Source of the DNA: Chryseobacterium sp. Leaf404
GTDB taxonomy: Bacteria; Bacteroidota; Bacteroidia; Flavobacteriales; Weeksellaceae
Assembly: GCF_001424145.1 (NCBI RefSeq)
Contig: NZ_LMQM01000015.1
Span: 915 to 64,914, forward strand
Direction: 5' to 3'
DNA length: 64,000 nt
The notes beneath the pieces are model-generated. The model had not been told where the DNA came from, ran no database searches, and was given only the letters and a program-made list of their open reading frames with translations. A program made the translations under genes and the position numbers. Below, piece after piece: positions 54,485 through 63,763 of the stretch (within the stretch, counting starts at the first letter, position 1; each line of letters begins with the position of its first letter).

Positions 54485-55564
54485 ATGAAAAACATTATCA
54501 TCACCGGAGGTGCCGGTTTCATTGGATCACACGTAGTTCGTGAATTTGTAAAAAATAATCCCGAATCTACAATCATCAATCTTGATGCATTGACGTATGC
54601 CGGAAATTTAGAAAACTTAAAAGACATCGAAAACGAACCCAATTATGTTTTCGAGAAAGCAGACATCACAAAACCTGAAGAGTTAAGAAAGGTTTTTGAA
54701 AAATACAATCCTGATGCAGTAGTGCATTTGGCTGCTGAGTCTCACGTAGACCGCAGTATCACAGACCCAAACGCATTCATCAATACCAACGTAAACGGAA
54801 CTGCCAATCTTTTGAATCTGTGCATCGAATTCTGGACATTAAACCCGGATCATACCCACGGAAGATTTCCAAACGAGCCCAGAAAAAATCTTTTCTACCA
54901 CGTTTCAACTGATGAGGTTTACGGAAGTTTAGGTGAAACAGGATTCTTTTTGGAAACCACTCCTTACGATCCGCAATCTCCGTATTCAGCATCAAAAGCT
55001 GCTTCAGACCATTTGGTAAGAGCTTACGGAAATACTTATGGAATGCCGTTTATCCTTTCCAACTGTTCAAATAATTACGGTCCCAATCATTTTCCGGAAA
55101 AATTGATTCCGCTTTGTATTTCAAATATTATCAATGAAAAACCTTTACCGATCTACGGTGACGGAAAATATACAAGAGACTGGTTATTCGTAATCGACCA
55201 TGCCAAAGCTATCCACCAGATTTTCAATGAATCTAAAACCGGAGAAACGTACAACATCGGAGGTTTCAACGAGTGGCAGAATATTGATTTGGTAAAAGAA
55301 TTAATCAAACAAATGGATGAAAAGCTTGGAAACCCTGCAGGACATTCAGAAAAACTAATCACTTATGTAAAAGACAGACCAGGTCATGATAAGCGTTATG
55401 CCATTGATGCTACCAAATTAAATACAGATTTAGGCTGGAAACCATCTGTAACTTTTGAGCAGGGATTAGGTAAAACTATCGACTGGTTCCTGGAAAACAA
55501 AGAATGGCTGGAGAATGTTACATCTGGTAATTATCAAGATTACTACGAAAAACAATATTCTTAA
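54485..55564 (+). CDS. rfbB: dTDP-glucose 4,6-dehydratase
   Basis: It turns dTDP-glucose into dTDP-4-keto-6-deoxyglucose. The 359-residue SDR protein has the NAD motif GGAGFIGSHVV at 7-17, the catalytic TDEVYGSLGE, and YSASKAASD with the YxxxK pair. It is followed by a small secreted-protein gene just three bases after its stop. Confidence 0.97.
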   Translation: MKNIIITGGAGFIGSHVVREFVKNNPESTIINLDALTYAGNLENLKDIENEPNYVFEKADITKPEELRKVFEKYNPDAVVHLAAESHVDRSITDPNAFINTNVNGTANLLNLCIEFWTLNPDHTHGRFPNEPRKNLFYHVSTDEVYGSLGETGFFLETTPYDPQSPYSASKAASDHLVRAYGNTYGMPFILSNCSNNYGPNHFPEKLIPLCISNIINEKPLPIYGDGKYTRDWLFVIDHAKAIHQIFNESKTGETYNIGGFNEWQNIDLVKELIKQMDEKLGNPAGHSEKLITYVKDRPGHDKRYAIDATKLNTDLGWKPSVTFEQGLGKTIDWFLENKEWLENVTSGNYQDYYEKQYS

Positions 55565-55566
55565 GG

Positions 55567-56016
55567 ATGAAATCAGTAATAGTTTCAGTTTTTCTAATGA
55601 TTGGATTTTTTGTTTTCGCACAGGAGCCAAAACTTCCACCTACATCAATTCAAAGAGATGAGGCAAAAATTGCTCTCATGGATGAATTTATCATTGTAAG
55701 TAATTATGAAAATTCTTTAAGAGAATATGTTTCAGATTATTTGTGGTTACATTCTGAAGAGCTTAAACTTACAGATTTTCAAAAAGAGCAGGTAAAGAAA
55801 ATTTTTGATTACAAAGTTTTCGCAGGCTATATCACATACTCTTCATTAAACAGAGTTGAAAACGATAAAATTTCCAAACTAATTGATTTTTACAAATCTA
55901 TTGATGGTGGCTTGGATAAAGAACAATCAATTTTTTTGACTAGTTACTATTACAGTAATTTGCTCAATGAAAACATCTTAATGTATATAAAACATACTAA
56001 AAAGAAAACCAAATGA
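55567..56016 (+). CDS. hypothetical secreted protein inside the dTDP-sugar operon
   Basis: A 149-residue protein with a signal peptide (cut near FVFAQ). The mature part is helical and charged with no recognised domain. It lies between rfbB (three-base gap) and rfbA (four-base overlap, ATGA), so it is firmly in the operon. That is unusual for a gene not obviously tied to sugar metabolism. It is not a known dTDP-sugar enzyme by motif. Confidence 0.6.
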   Translation: MKSVIVSVFLMIGFFVFAQEPKLPPTSIQRDEAKIALMDEFIIVSNYENSLREYVSDYLWLHSEELKLTDFQKEQVKKIFDYKVFAGYITYSSLNRVENDKISKLIDFYKSIDGGLDKEQSIFLTSYYYSNLLNENILMYIKHTKKKTK

Positions 56017-56873
56017 AAGGAATAATATTAGCCGGAGGTTCCGGCACAAGACTTTATCCACTTACAATCGCTGTAAGCAAGCAGCTGATGCCGGTGTATG
56101 ACAAACCGATGATTTACTATCCGCTTTCAACATTGCTTTTGGCAGGGATTAAAGATATTTTGATTATCACTACTCCGCATGATCAGGAAGGTTTTATCAA
56201 ACTTTTGGGTGACGGTTCACAGATCGGATGTAATATTGAATATAAAGTTCAGCCCAGTCCGGACGGATTGGCGCAGGCATTCATCCTTGGCGAGCAGTTT
56301 ATCGGAAACGATGCCGCAGCCTTAGTTTTGGGAGACAACATTTTCTACGGTTCCGAAATGGGAACTTTGCTGAAAAACAAAACCAATCCCGATGGAGGCG
56401 TTGTTTTCGCGTACCACGTTGCCGATCCCGAGAGATACGGCGTTGTGGAATTTGATGACAACCTGAAAGCAGTTTCCATCGAAGAAAAGCCGACTCAGCC
56501 GAAATCAAACTACGCAGTTCCCGGATTATATTTCTATGACAACGAAGTGGTGGAAATCGCCAAAAACATTCAGCCTTCCCCACGTGGCGAACTGGAAATT
56601 ACCGACATCAACAACGTTTACCTTCAAAAAGGAAAACTTGAAGTAGGCGTTCTCGACAGAGGTACAGCATGGCTCGATACCGGAACTTTTGATTCTTTGA
56701 ATGACGCTTCAGAATTCGTAAGAGTAATCGAAAAAAGACAGGACTTCAAAATCGGATGTATTGAAGAAATTGCTTTCAGAAACGGTTTCATCAATGAAGA
56801 AAAACTGCTGGAAACGGCAGCGAAATACGGTAAAAGCGGCTACGGAGAGTATCTGAAGAAACTTATAAGATAA
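56013..56873 (+). CDS. rfbA: glucose-1-phosphate thymidylyltransferase
   Basis: It makes dTDP-glucose from glucose-1-phosphate and dTTP. The 286-residue protein has the nucleotide-binding [11 protein letters not shown] at 8-18, [17 protein letters not shown] and the LGDNIFYG metal motif, then [18 protein letters not shown]. The ATG overlaps the stop of the preceding gene. No rfbC or rfbD genes are in the window. Confidence 0.97.
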   Translation: MKGIILAGGSGTRLYPLTIAVSKQLMPVYDKPMIYYPLSTLLLAGIKDILIITTPHDQEGFIKLLGDGSQIGCNIEYKVQPSPDGLAQAFILGEQFIGNDAAALVLGDNIFYGSEMGTLLKNKTNPDGGVVFAYHVADPERYGVVEFDDNLKAVSIEEKPTQPKSNYAVPGLYFYDNEVVEIAKNIQPSPRGELEITDINNVYLQKGKLEVGVLDRGTAWLDTGTFDSLNDASEFVRVIEKRQDFKIGCIEEIAFRNGFINEEKLLETAAKYGKSGYGEYLKKLIR

Positions 56874-57027
56874 AAAGAATCAGGCGCAAAAGTGGTTTAG
56901 TATTTTAGTAGTTCAGTTATTTAGTAACTCCACCTACACTTGCCTCTTTCTCCTTTTGCCCTGGCTCTTTAGCATCCGGCTCTTATACTTTTAAAAACAC
57001 TAAATTTGCAATAAAAAATTCCCTCAA

Positions 57028-57885
57028 ATGAATGAACCACAACAACAGTGGACAGATGTAATAGAGTCTAAAGATTCTTTATTCCGGCTGAATTTAAAAG
57101 AAGTCTGGCAGTATCGGGACCTTGTTTTTATGTTTGTAAAAAGAGATTTTATTTCATCTTTCAAGCAAACGATTTTGGGGCCACTCTGGTTTTTTATTAA
57201 TCCCATTTTAACAACTATCGTTTTTACACTGGTATTCGGCAACATTGCATCGCTGCCTACAGACGGTATCCCCCCCATTCTCTTTTACTTGGCAGGAAAC
57301 ACACTTTGGGGATACTTCAGTACTACGATGCTCAGTGTTTCAGGCGTTTTCACAGGAAATGCCGGTATATTCGGCAAAGTTTATTTCCCCAGACTTGTAA
57401 CCCCTATCTCTACAATTATCTCCAGTTTTATGCGATTGAGTATTCAACTGGTATTGTTTTTCGGAGTGTTGGGGTATTTTATTTATCATGGTGAAGCACA
57501 GCCCAACCTGTGGGCATTATTCTCTCCGGTTCTTATTATTTTCCTTGCGCTTTTCTCTTTAGGTTTAGGGATGATTTTTTCCTCTCTTACCACAAAATAC
57601 CGTGATCTTTCACTTCTACTCGGTTTTGGAGTTAGTCTCTTTATGTGGTTTACACCTGTTATTTTACCTACCACACTGGTAAAACAAAAGCTGGGAAGTT
57701 ATGCGTTTTTAGCAGACCTCAACCCACTGACGCCTATATTTGAATGCTTTAAATACGGCTTTATAGGATCAGGTGATTTTAACATGACAAGGCTCCTGCT
57801 CAGTTTTACATTTATTATATTTATACTTTTTTGTGGTCTTATCATTTTCAATAAATCTGAAAAATCATTTATAGACACGGTTTAA
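57028..57885 (+). CDS. polysaccharide ABC exporter permease (Wzm type)
   Basis: An integral membrane subunit of 285 residues with six predicted spans, starting in the cytoplasm. The N-terminus has the family feature ELWQYRDLVFMFVKRDF-like region and QTILGPLWFFINP. With the ATPase it exports undecaprenol-linked polysaccharide across the inner membrane. A TAAATTTG box lies at 57001-57008, so this may begin a transcript. The ATPase gene follows after 138 bases. Confidence 0.9.
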   Translation: MNEPQQQWTDVIESKDSLFRLNLKEVWQYRDLVFMFVKRDFISSFKQTILGPLWFFINPILTTIVFTLVFGNIASLPTDGIPPILFYLAGNTLWGYFSTTMLSVSGVFTGNAGIFGKVYFPRLVTPISTIISSFMRLSIQLVLFFGVLGYFIYHGEAQPNLWALFSPVLIIFLALFSLGLGMIFSSLTTKYRDLSLLLGFGVSLFMWFTPVILPTTLVKQKLGSYAFLADLNPLTPIFECFKYGFIGSGDFNMTRLLLSFTFIIFILFCGLIIFNKSEKSFIDTV

Positions 57886-57982
57886 AATACAGGAAATGAA
57901 TGATAGGTAATGAGTAATGAATTATGGGCAGTAAAAATTAACAAAACATAACTAAACTCTTCAACCACTTTTTTTTACACTC

Positions 57983-58010
57983 TGAATTTTAAATCTTGAA
58001 TTTTAAATCT
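57983..58010 (+). repeat. 14-base tandem repeat between the exporter genes
   Basis: TGAATTTTAAATCT occurs twice head to tail, then a partial third copy. The surrounding 138-base gap also has GTAATGAGTAATGA-type low complexity. It is noncoding and probably slippage-prone. Confidence 0.5.
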
Positions 58011-58023
58011 AAAATCTAAAAAA

Positions 58024-59289
58024 ATGCTTGCATTAAAAGCGGAAAATATATCTAAGCAGTACAGACTGGGCCAGGTGGGAACGGGAACAATCACCCATGA
58101 CCTCAATCGGTTCTGGCACAAAGTAAGAGGGAAAGAAGATCCTTATCTGAAAATAGGTGAAGCCAACGACAGAACATCAAAAGGCAGTTCAGATTACGTG
58201 TGGTCTCTTCAGGATATCAATTTTGAAATAGAACAGGGAGATGCCGTGGGCATTATCGGAAGAAACGGTGCCGGGAAGTCTACCCTCCTTAAAATCTTAA
58301 GCAAAGTTACCCAGCCTACCACAGGAAAAATATATACCAAAGGAAGAATTGCTTCTCTGCTTGAAGTAGGAACCGGCTTCCACCCGGAAATGAGCGGGCG
58401 CGAAAACGTTTTTCTGAACGGCGCAATTCTGGGAATGACCAGAAAAGAGATCAGCAGAAAGTTTGACGAGATTGTTGACTTCTCAGGTGTAGAAAGATAT
58501 ATTGATACCCCTGTAAAAAGATACTCTTCAGGAATGTATGTTCGTTTGGCATTTGCCGTTGCCGCTCACTTAGAATCTGAAATTTTGATTGTAGATGAGG
58601 TTTTAGCAGTGGGTGATGCGGAGTTTCAGAAGAAATGTTTGGGGAAGATGGGTGATGTTACCAAGGGAGAAGGTAGGACGATTTTGTTTGTGAGCCATAA
58701 TATGCTTGCAATTAAACAATTATGCAGCAAGGGCATTTTATTGGATAAAGGGCAGATACTGTATAATGGTGATATCCAGCAAACATTTGATAATTACTTA
58801 GCAATAGGAAATGTAAACACAAGTACATCTGTATCTTTAGCAGTGGCTGAATCTTTGGAATCCAACATAAAGAAAGTGGAACTCACTGATTTGCTAGGAA
58901 ATCCAAAAGGAGAATTCTTCATTGGAGAAGAATGGAAAATAAAAGTCACATATATTTTAAAATCAAATATTAAAGATCATATATGTGCTGTTGGAATTAG
59001 CAATTTTTATGAAATCCCCATTTTTACAACCTGGAGCGAACCGCAGGAATTATCGCCCGGAACATATTGCTCAGAATTTATTTCTGATAAATCTTTAAAA
59101 CTTGCAGCTGGAAATTATAAAATTCATATCGGCCTTAGTAAAGGAATAGAAAGCATTCACTTTTTGGAAAGCGTTATAACTTTCGAATATCTGCCTATGA
59201 CACAAGATAATTTGGGAACTACCATTGACGTCAAAAGCAACTCAGGACTTATACTACACGAATTACAAAATACAACCAAAAAAATATAA
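58024..59289 (+). CDS. polysaccharide ABC exporter ATPase with C-terminal cargo domain (Wzt type)
   Basis: A 421-residue protein. The ATPase domain (about 1-250) has Walker A GRNGAGKST at 79-87, signature YSSGM at 167-171 and Walker B ILIVDE at 187-192. After about residue 265 comes a separate C-terminal domain. In Wzt of O9a-like systems such a domain binds the modified non-reducing end of the chain. The stop overlaps the FkbM methyltransferase ATG by one base. Confidence 0.92.
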   Translation: MLALKAENISKQYRLGQVGTGTITHDLNRFWHKVRGKEDPYLKIGEANDRTSKGSSDYVWSLQDINFEIEQGDAVGIIGRNGAGKSTLLKILSKVTQPTTGKIYTKGRIASLLEVGTGFHPEMSGRENVFLNGAILGMTRKEISRKFDEIVDFSGVERYIDTPVKRYSSGMYVRLAFAVAAHLESEILIVDEVLAVGDAEFQKKCLGKMGDVTKGEGRTILFVSHNMLAIKQLCSKGILLDKGQILYNGDIQQTFDNYLAIGNVNTSTSVSLAVAESLESNIKKVELTDLLGNPKGEFFIGEEWKIKVTYILKSNIKDHICAVGISNFYEIPIFTTWSEPQELSPGTYCSEFISDKSLKLAAGNYKIHIGLSKGIESIHFLESVITFEYLPMTQDNLGTTIDVKSNSGLILHELQNTTKKI

Positions 59290-59999
59290 TGAGTATCTTC
59301 AGAAAAAAAACTAAGAACACTTCAGATAATATATATATTAAAAAGTCATTTTCACAGTGCGGAGAAGACATTTTAGTAGATTTTATTTTTAAAAATATAT
59401 TAGGGAAAAATGACTTTACTTATATGGATGTCGGTGCTCATCATCCATATTACCTAAGCAATACTGCATTATTTTATGAACAAGGTTTCAAAGGTATTTC
59501 TATAGAGCCTGATCCAAGCCTGTTTACCGAAATTAAAAAACAAAGACCAAATGAAATTTGTTTAAACGTTGGAGTTTTATTTGATAATGATATTACAGAG
59601 TCTGACGTAGCAGACTTTTACATTATGAGTACTCCTACACTCAATACATTCTCTAAAGAGGAGGCTGAAAGGCTTCATACACAAGGAACTTATACTATTG
59701 TCGACAAGAAGAAAATACAGATTAAACATTTACACAAAATTTTTGATGAATATTTCCTGCCTGATTTTCTTTCAATTGATGTGGAGGGACTTGACAAGGA
59801 AATAATTACATCCATAAACTTTGAGAAATATAGACCAAAAGTAATTTGTATAGAAACTTTGGAGTTTTCTCCCGATGGCTCGGAAAATAATAAGAATATT
59901 AATATAATAAATTTTTTATCAGGTAGAAATTATTCTTTGTATGCTGATACAAATATTAACTCCATATTTGTCGACAAAAAACTTTTAAAATATCAATAA
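59289..59999 (+). CDS. FkbM-family methyltransferase
   Basis: A 236-residue SAM-dependent methyltransferase. The typical N-terminus FSQCGEDILVDFIFKN, then YMDVGAHHPYYLSNT as the SAM-binding motif, SIEPDP, and DFLSIDVEGLDKEII are all present. Sugar O-methylation is expected. It is joined to the exporter ATPase gene by TAATG overlap, and to the following gene likewise. A chain-capping role is inferred from that coupling. Confidence 0.88.
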   Translation: MSIFRKKTKNTSDNIYIKKSFSQCGEDILVDFIFKNILGKNDFTYMDVGAHHPYYLSNTALFYEQGFKGISIEPDPSLFTEIKKQRPNEICLNVGVLFDNDITESDVADFYIMSTPTLNTFSKEEAERLHTQGTYTIVDKKKIQIKHLHKIFDEYFLPDFLSIDVEGLDKEIITSINFEKYRPKVICIETLEFSPDGSENNKNINIINFLSGRNYSLYADTNINSIFVDKKLLKYQ

Positions 60000-60718
60000 T
60001 GAATATTTTCAAGAAAAAAGATCCTAAAATGGAGAATTTCAAAAAAGAATTCTCTGAATTTTTGAGGAAAGATCAAAACAAAAGATTTGAAATTTCAGAA
60101 AATGATTGGTATCCCTGCTTGAATGATAATACTGAGTACACGGGATTTGACTCACATTATGTATATCATCCTGCTTGGGCAGCCAGAGTAGTAAAAGAAA
60201 TAAACCCAAAATTTCACTTAGATATTTCCTCTACTTTGCATTTTTGTTCAATATTATCTGCATTCATTGACGTTAAGTTTTATGATTACAGACCTGCACA
60301 GTTAAACCTTTCTAATCTGGAGTCCGGTAAAATAGATTTGACAAATATTTTTTTTGAAAGCAACTCTATAGAATCTGTATCATGCATGCATACTGTTGAA
60401 CATATTGGCTTAGGCAGATATGGAGACCCTCTCGACCCAGAAGGTGATCTAAAAGCTATCAACGAGCTTAAACGAATTGTGAAAATTGGTGGCAATCTTC
60501 TTTTTGTCACACCGATTGGCAAACCCAAAATAATGTATAATGCCCATAGGATATATTCTTACGAAATGATTATGGATGCTATGACTGGGTTCACATTGAA
60601 GGAGTTTTCTATGATTTATGATAATCATGATTTCATTAATAATGCAAATCCCGACGATGTTAAATTACAAAACTACGCTTGCGGATGTTTTTGGTTTGTA
60701 AAAAATGATTATCTGTGA
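59999..60718 (+). CDS. DUF268 methyltransferase-like protein
   Basis: A 239-residue protein of the DUF268 type. It has a diverged Rossmann-like methyltransferase core: HLDISSTLHFCSI, VKFYDYRPAQL, SNSIESVSCMHTVEHIGLGRYGDPLDPEGDLKAINELKRIVK, GGNLLFVTPIG. The block with GRYGDPLDPEGD is the family hallmark. It probably modifies a sugar. The start and the stop overlap the neighbours on both sides (TAATG and GTGA). Confidence 0.8.
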   Translation: MNIFKKKDPKMENFKKEFSEFLRKDQNKRFEISENDWYPCLNDNTEYTGFDSHYVYHPAWAARVVKEINPKFHLDISSTLHFCSILSAFIDVKFYDYRPAQLNLSNLESGKIDLTNIFFESNSIESVSCMHTVEHIGLGRYGDPLDPEGDLKAINELKRIVKIGGNLLFVTPIGKPKIMYNAHRIYSYEMIMDAMTGFTLKEFSMIYDNHDFINNANPDDVKLQNYACGCFWFVKNDYL

Positions 60719-61581
60719 CAATCACTAAACTCCAAGGCGGCCTTGGAAACCAGATGTTTCAATACGCAGTGGCGAGGAGCAGATGCGTTGATGAAAAAAT
60801 ATATCTCGATTTTTCTTTCCTGCAGAAAAACAATGTCTCCACTGAACACTTTACCAAAAGAGATTTTGAGCTTGGAGTTTTCGGTATTCAATACAAAGAA
60901 TTCTCAGATCGTGAGAGAAAAATCTGCTTTGGAACCTCAACTAAAGACAAAATACTTAGAAAATTGTTTTACGGTCGTACAGAAACTGTACATCAAATCG
61001 AAAACGAATTTGTTATAATTCCAGCTGCACAAAACATCTACTTCGACGGTTACTTTCAGTCTGAAAAATATTTTGCAAGCATACGTAATCAACTTCTTAC
61101 TGAATTTACATTTCCTGAACTGGATGGCGCTAACATCAGGATACTGGACCAGATTAATTCAGTACAAAATTCCGTTTCTATACACATCCGCAGAGGAGAC
61201 TATCTGAAACCGGAAGTACTTAAATACCACGGTTCTTTAGGAGAAAATTATTACAAAGCTGGTTTGGAATTACTTAAAGCAAAATTTCCGAATCTTTATT
61301 ATTTTGTATTTTCTGATGACATCAGCTTTGCGAAAACCCTGTTTAAAGACCTTGAAAACACTTATTTTGTTAATATAAATTCCGGAAAAGACAGCTGGAA
61401 AGATATGTTTCTTATGGCGCAGTGCAGGCATCACATTATCGCCAACAGCAGTTTCAGCTGGTGGGGAGCATGGCTTTCTCAAAAACAGGGGATAAACATT
61501 GCCCCGGAAAATTGGTTTAATAAAGAAGTTGCCAATTTCGATATCAACAATATTGTTCCATCAGACTGGATAACCATTTAG
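60715..61581 (+). CDS. alpha-1,2-fucosyltransferase (GT11)
   Basis: It transfers fucose from GDP-fucose to an acceptor sugar. The 288-residue protein starts at GTG within the stop of the previous gene and has KLQGGLGNQMFQYA, the HIRRGDY motif near 157 and NSSFSWWGAWL near 244. Genes for GDP-fucose synthesis are not in the window. Confidence 0.92.
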   Translation: MTITKLQGGLGNQMFQYAVARSRCVDEKIYLDFSFLQKNNVSTEHFTKRDFELGVFGIQYKEFSDRERKICFGTSTKDKILRKLFYGRTETVHQIENEFVIIPAAQNIYFDGYFQSEKYFASIRNQLLTEFTFPELDGANIRILDQINSVQNSVSIHIRRGDYLKPEVLKYHGSLGENYYKAGLELLKAKFPNLYYFVFSDDISFAKTLFKDLENTYFVNINSGKDSWKDMFLMAQCRHHIIANSSFSWWGAWLSQKQGINIAPENWFNKEVANFDINNIVPSDWITI

Positions 61582-61595
61582 TTAAAAATTCCAAG

Positions 61596-62624
61596 ATGAG
61601 CAACCTACAAATCAGCATCCCAAAAATCTCTGTAATCATGCCTGTATACAATGGCGGAATACATCTTGGGGAAGCTATTGAAAGTATTCTGAATCAAACT
61701 TTCTCTGATTTTGAACTCATTATTATTAATGATGGATCAACAGATAATTCTGAACAGATCATTTTAGCTTTTAATGATTCACGAATTAAGTATATAAAAA
61801 ACAGTGCAAATCTGAGATTAATTAAAACACTGAACATAGGTCTGGATTTAGCAAAAGGAGAATTCATTGCCAGAATGGATCAGGATGATATCGCAAATCC
61901 TCAAAGATTTTCAAAACAAGTATCCCTCTTAGAAAACAACCCTGAAATAGGCGTGTGCGGCACGTGGTTTACCGTTTTTGGTAACGGCATAGAAAAAATA
62001 CTGATCAGCCATCCTGAAAATCATGACTCCATAAAAATACATTTGCTGGGATACTGTACCATAGGTCATCCTACAGTGATGCTGAGAAAATCAATGCTGG
62101 CAAGTCAAAGGTATGATGACAACTATCAGGCAGCAGAAGATTATGAGTTTTGGGTAAGGCTTTCGATTAATACAAAAATGTACAACATTCCCGAATCTCT
62201 TTTGGATTACCGTATGCACACCACCAACATGACTGTTTTGGAAGACAGTACGCAAACTAAAACCTCAGATAAAATACGTCGGGAACAATTAAGAAGATTA
62301 AATATTGAAAAAACTGAAAATGAAATCGTATACTGTGAACTTTTATTCACCCCAAAATATGTAGAATCAATATCCGAATCAGAGTTAAAAAAAATAATTG
62401 AATTTGCCAATAAACTGGAACGGGCAAACGAAAAGAAAAGAATTTACGAAAACGGTATTCTACATCTTACATTTTATAAAAGACTTTATTATATGTTTGA
62501 CAAACTGGAAACCAAAAGCCTCTTTTTAGTAGGTTATATTTTGCTAAACAGAAGGGAACTTTTAAGAAAAAGAGGAATAAGATTCACCCTCAATCTAATA
62601 ATGAAAACGATTGCCAGTAAATAA
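61596..62624 (+). CDS. GT2 glycosyltransferase
   Basis: A 342-residue inverting glycosyltransferase of the GT-A fold: SVIMPVYNGG at the start, LIIINDGSTDNS, ARMDQDD with the DxD-type metal motif, and AAEDYEFWVRLS. The C-terminal part is basic and may contact the membrane. Donor and acceptor are unknown. It starts 14 bases after the fucosyltransferase gene. Confidence 0.9.
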   Translation: MSNLQISIPKISVIMPVYNGGIHLGEAIESILNQTFSDFELIIINDGSTDNSEQIILAFNDSRIKYIKNSANLRLIKTLNIGLDLAKGEFIARMDQDDIANPQRFSKQVSLLENNPEIGVCGTWFTVFGNGIEKILISHPENHDSIKIHLLGYCTIGHPTVMLRKSMLASQRYDDNYQAAEDYEFWVRLSINTKMYNIPESLLDYRMHTTNMTVLEDSTQTKTSDKIRREQLRRLNIEKTENEIVYCELLFTPKYVESISESELKKIIEFANKLERANEKKRIYENGILHLTFYKRLYYMFDKLETKSLFLVGYILLNRRELLRKRGIRFTLNLIMKTIASK

Positions 62625-62817
62625 TCTTTTTCATCTTTCCTAATCTTATATAACAAAAATTAAAAAATTTCACCTGCAGATTATTCAATAAAATCTGAAT
62701 ATTTTTTTCATCTGTTATATCATAATCACATAACGCTAAAAACAGATCAATATAAATATTTTACACCTACATAAACAGCAGAAGCACTGCAACTTAACAT
62801 AAAATAATATTCCCTAA

Positions 62818-62844
62818 AACATGATGCACATCGTGTTTTTTTTT
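62818..62844 (+). terminator. strong terminator before the 171-residue protein gene
   Basis: AACATGAT and ATCGTGTT form an 8-bp stem with a GCAC loop and nine T. It ends 38 bases before the next ATG; a weaker hairpin (CAGATT…AATCTG, 62677-62697) comes earlier. Confidence 0.8.
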
Positions 62845-62882
62845 ATTAGTTTCGGTAAACTAACAATCAAAATATTTTTAAT

Positions 62883-63398
62883 ATGGCACTCAACAATTTG
62901 CTAAGTGTAATGTTTACGGAAGCCGAACTTGCACAGATGGATCAGGCTTTAACCATTTTTGAAGCTGTTTTAGTGGGCAAAACCATCCACCTTACACCAG
63001 ACCAGAGACAACAGCACGGGCGTATTGCCGAACAAAACAAACTCTTCGTCAACAAAGCAAAAGGAATTATGGAACAATATCCGCAACACGTTCCTGTTTT
63101 CATAGACAAACCGGAGTTTGACAGAGATTTTATTGCCCGCGCACAGCTGGAAGCAAGGTATCAGAGAATGTCTTCTATATTAGAACAATTATCTGATACC
63201 AAAACGCTGTTGGATCATGACAACTACCACAATGCTATTACCTTCTACAGAAACATAAAATATCTGTCTGGTGAGAATGTTCCCGGAACGACTTTTCTTT
63301 ACGAAGATATGCGGCAGTTTTTCGTCAATCCTTCCACAGGAATTGTTACAGAACCTAAAGCCAACAAGGAGAATAACGATAATGAAAAAGAAGAATAA
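62883..63398 (+). CDS. hypothetical helical protein
   Basis: A 171-residue soluble protein that I do not recognise. It has MALNNLLSVMFTEAELAQMD, then an alternating hydrophobic/charged helical pattern, KAKGIMEQYPQHVPVFIDKP, ARYQRMSSILEQLSD and an Asn/Glu/Lys-rich acidic tail. There is no signal peptide. It is flanked by strong terminators, so it is a single transcription unit within the polysaccharide locus. No consensus promoter is visible after the upstream terminator. Confidence 0.6.
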   Translation: MALNNLLSVMFTEAELAQMDQALTIFEAVLVGKTIHLTPDQRQQHGRIAEQNKLFVNKAKGIMEQYPQHVPVFIDKPEFDRDFIARAQLEARYQRMSSILEQLSDTKTLLDHDNYHNAITFYRNIKYLSGENVPGTTFLYEDMRQFFVNPSTGIVTEPKANKENNDNEKEE

Positions 63399-63422
63399 CG
63401 CTTATCAACAAATTACCTACAC

Positions 63423-63453
63423 ACTGCTTCAGAATACTGAGGCAGTTTTTTTT
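63423..63453 (+). terminator. terminator of the 171-residue protein gene
   Basis: ACTGCTTCA and TGAGGCAGT form a 9-bp stem with a G-U pair, loop GAATAC, and eight T. Confidence 0.85.
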
Positions 63454-63763
63454 GTCGAATCTTAAAACACCATTTCACCTGCTCATGAAGACCCTTTGCC
63501 CACTGCTTAAGGGCAGTCACCCCTTTACTAAAGTACCGCCCCCCTTTTCCGTACCCGTTATACCCCCTTCTGAACGGGGGTGCCTCTGCCTCACAACCCG
63601 CCTCAACCCCTTTATCAACAGGCTTACTCCCCTTACAGAAGTCCCGGAAGACCGTCTGAGGAGAGGGCAGACAGTTAATTACAAACCGTAGAGGACGTTA
63701 AAACATCGTAACACTCCGCTTCTATGGCAGATTTTTAATATCTTTGCCACTGAAAAACACGAT
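63454..63763. other. C-rich gene-free spacer
   Basis: 310 bases with clearly higher C content (63480-63700) than the rest, including ACCCCC…GGGGGT. The open frame through it has no protein character. A TATCTTTG box at 63739-63746 is a likely -7 element for the next gene. Confidence 0.5.

Noticed and set aside
57983-58020. CRISPR-like repeat
   Set aside because: Only two contiguous copies of a 14-base unit without spacers, and no cas genes in the window.
63452-63691. 79-codon forward ORF in the C-rich spacer
   Set aside because: Pro/Leu-rich composition follows from the base bias; it starts in the preceding terminator region and has no recognisable domain.
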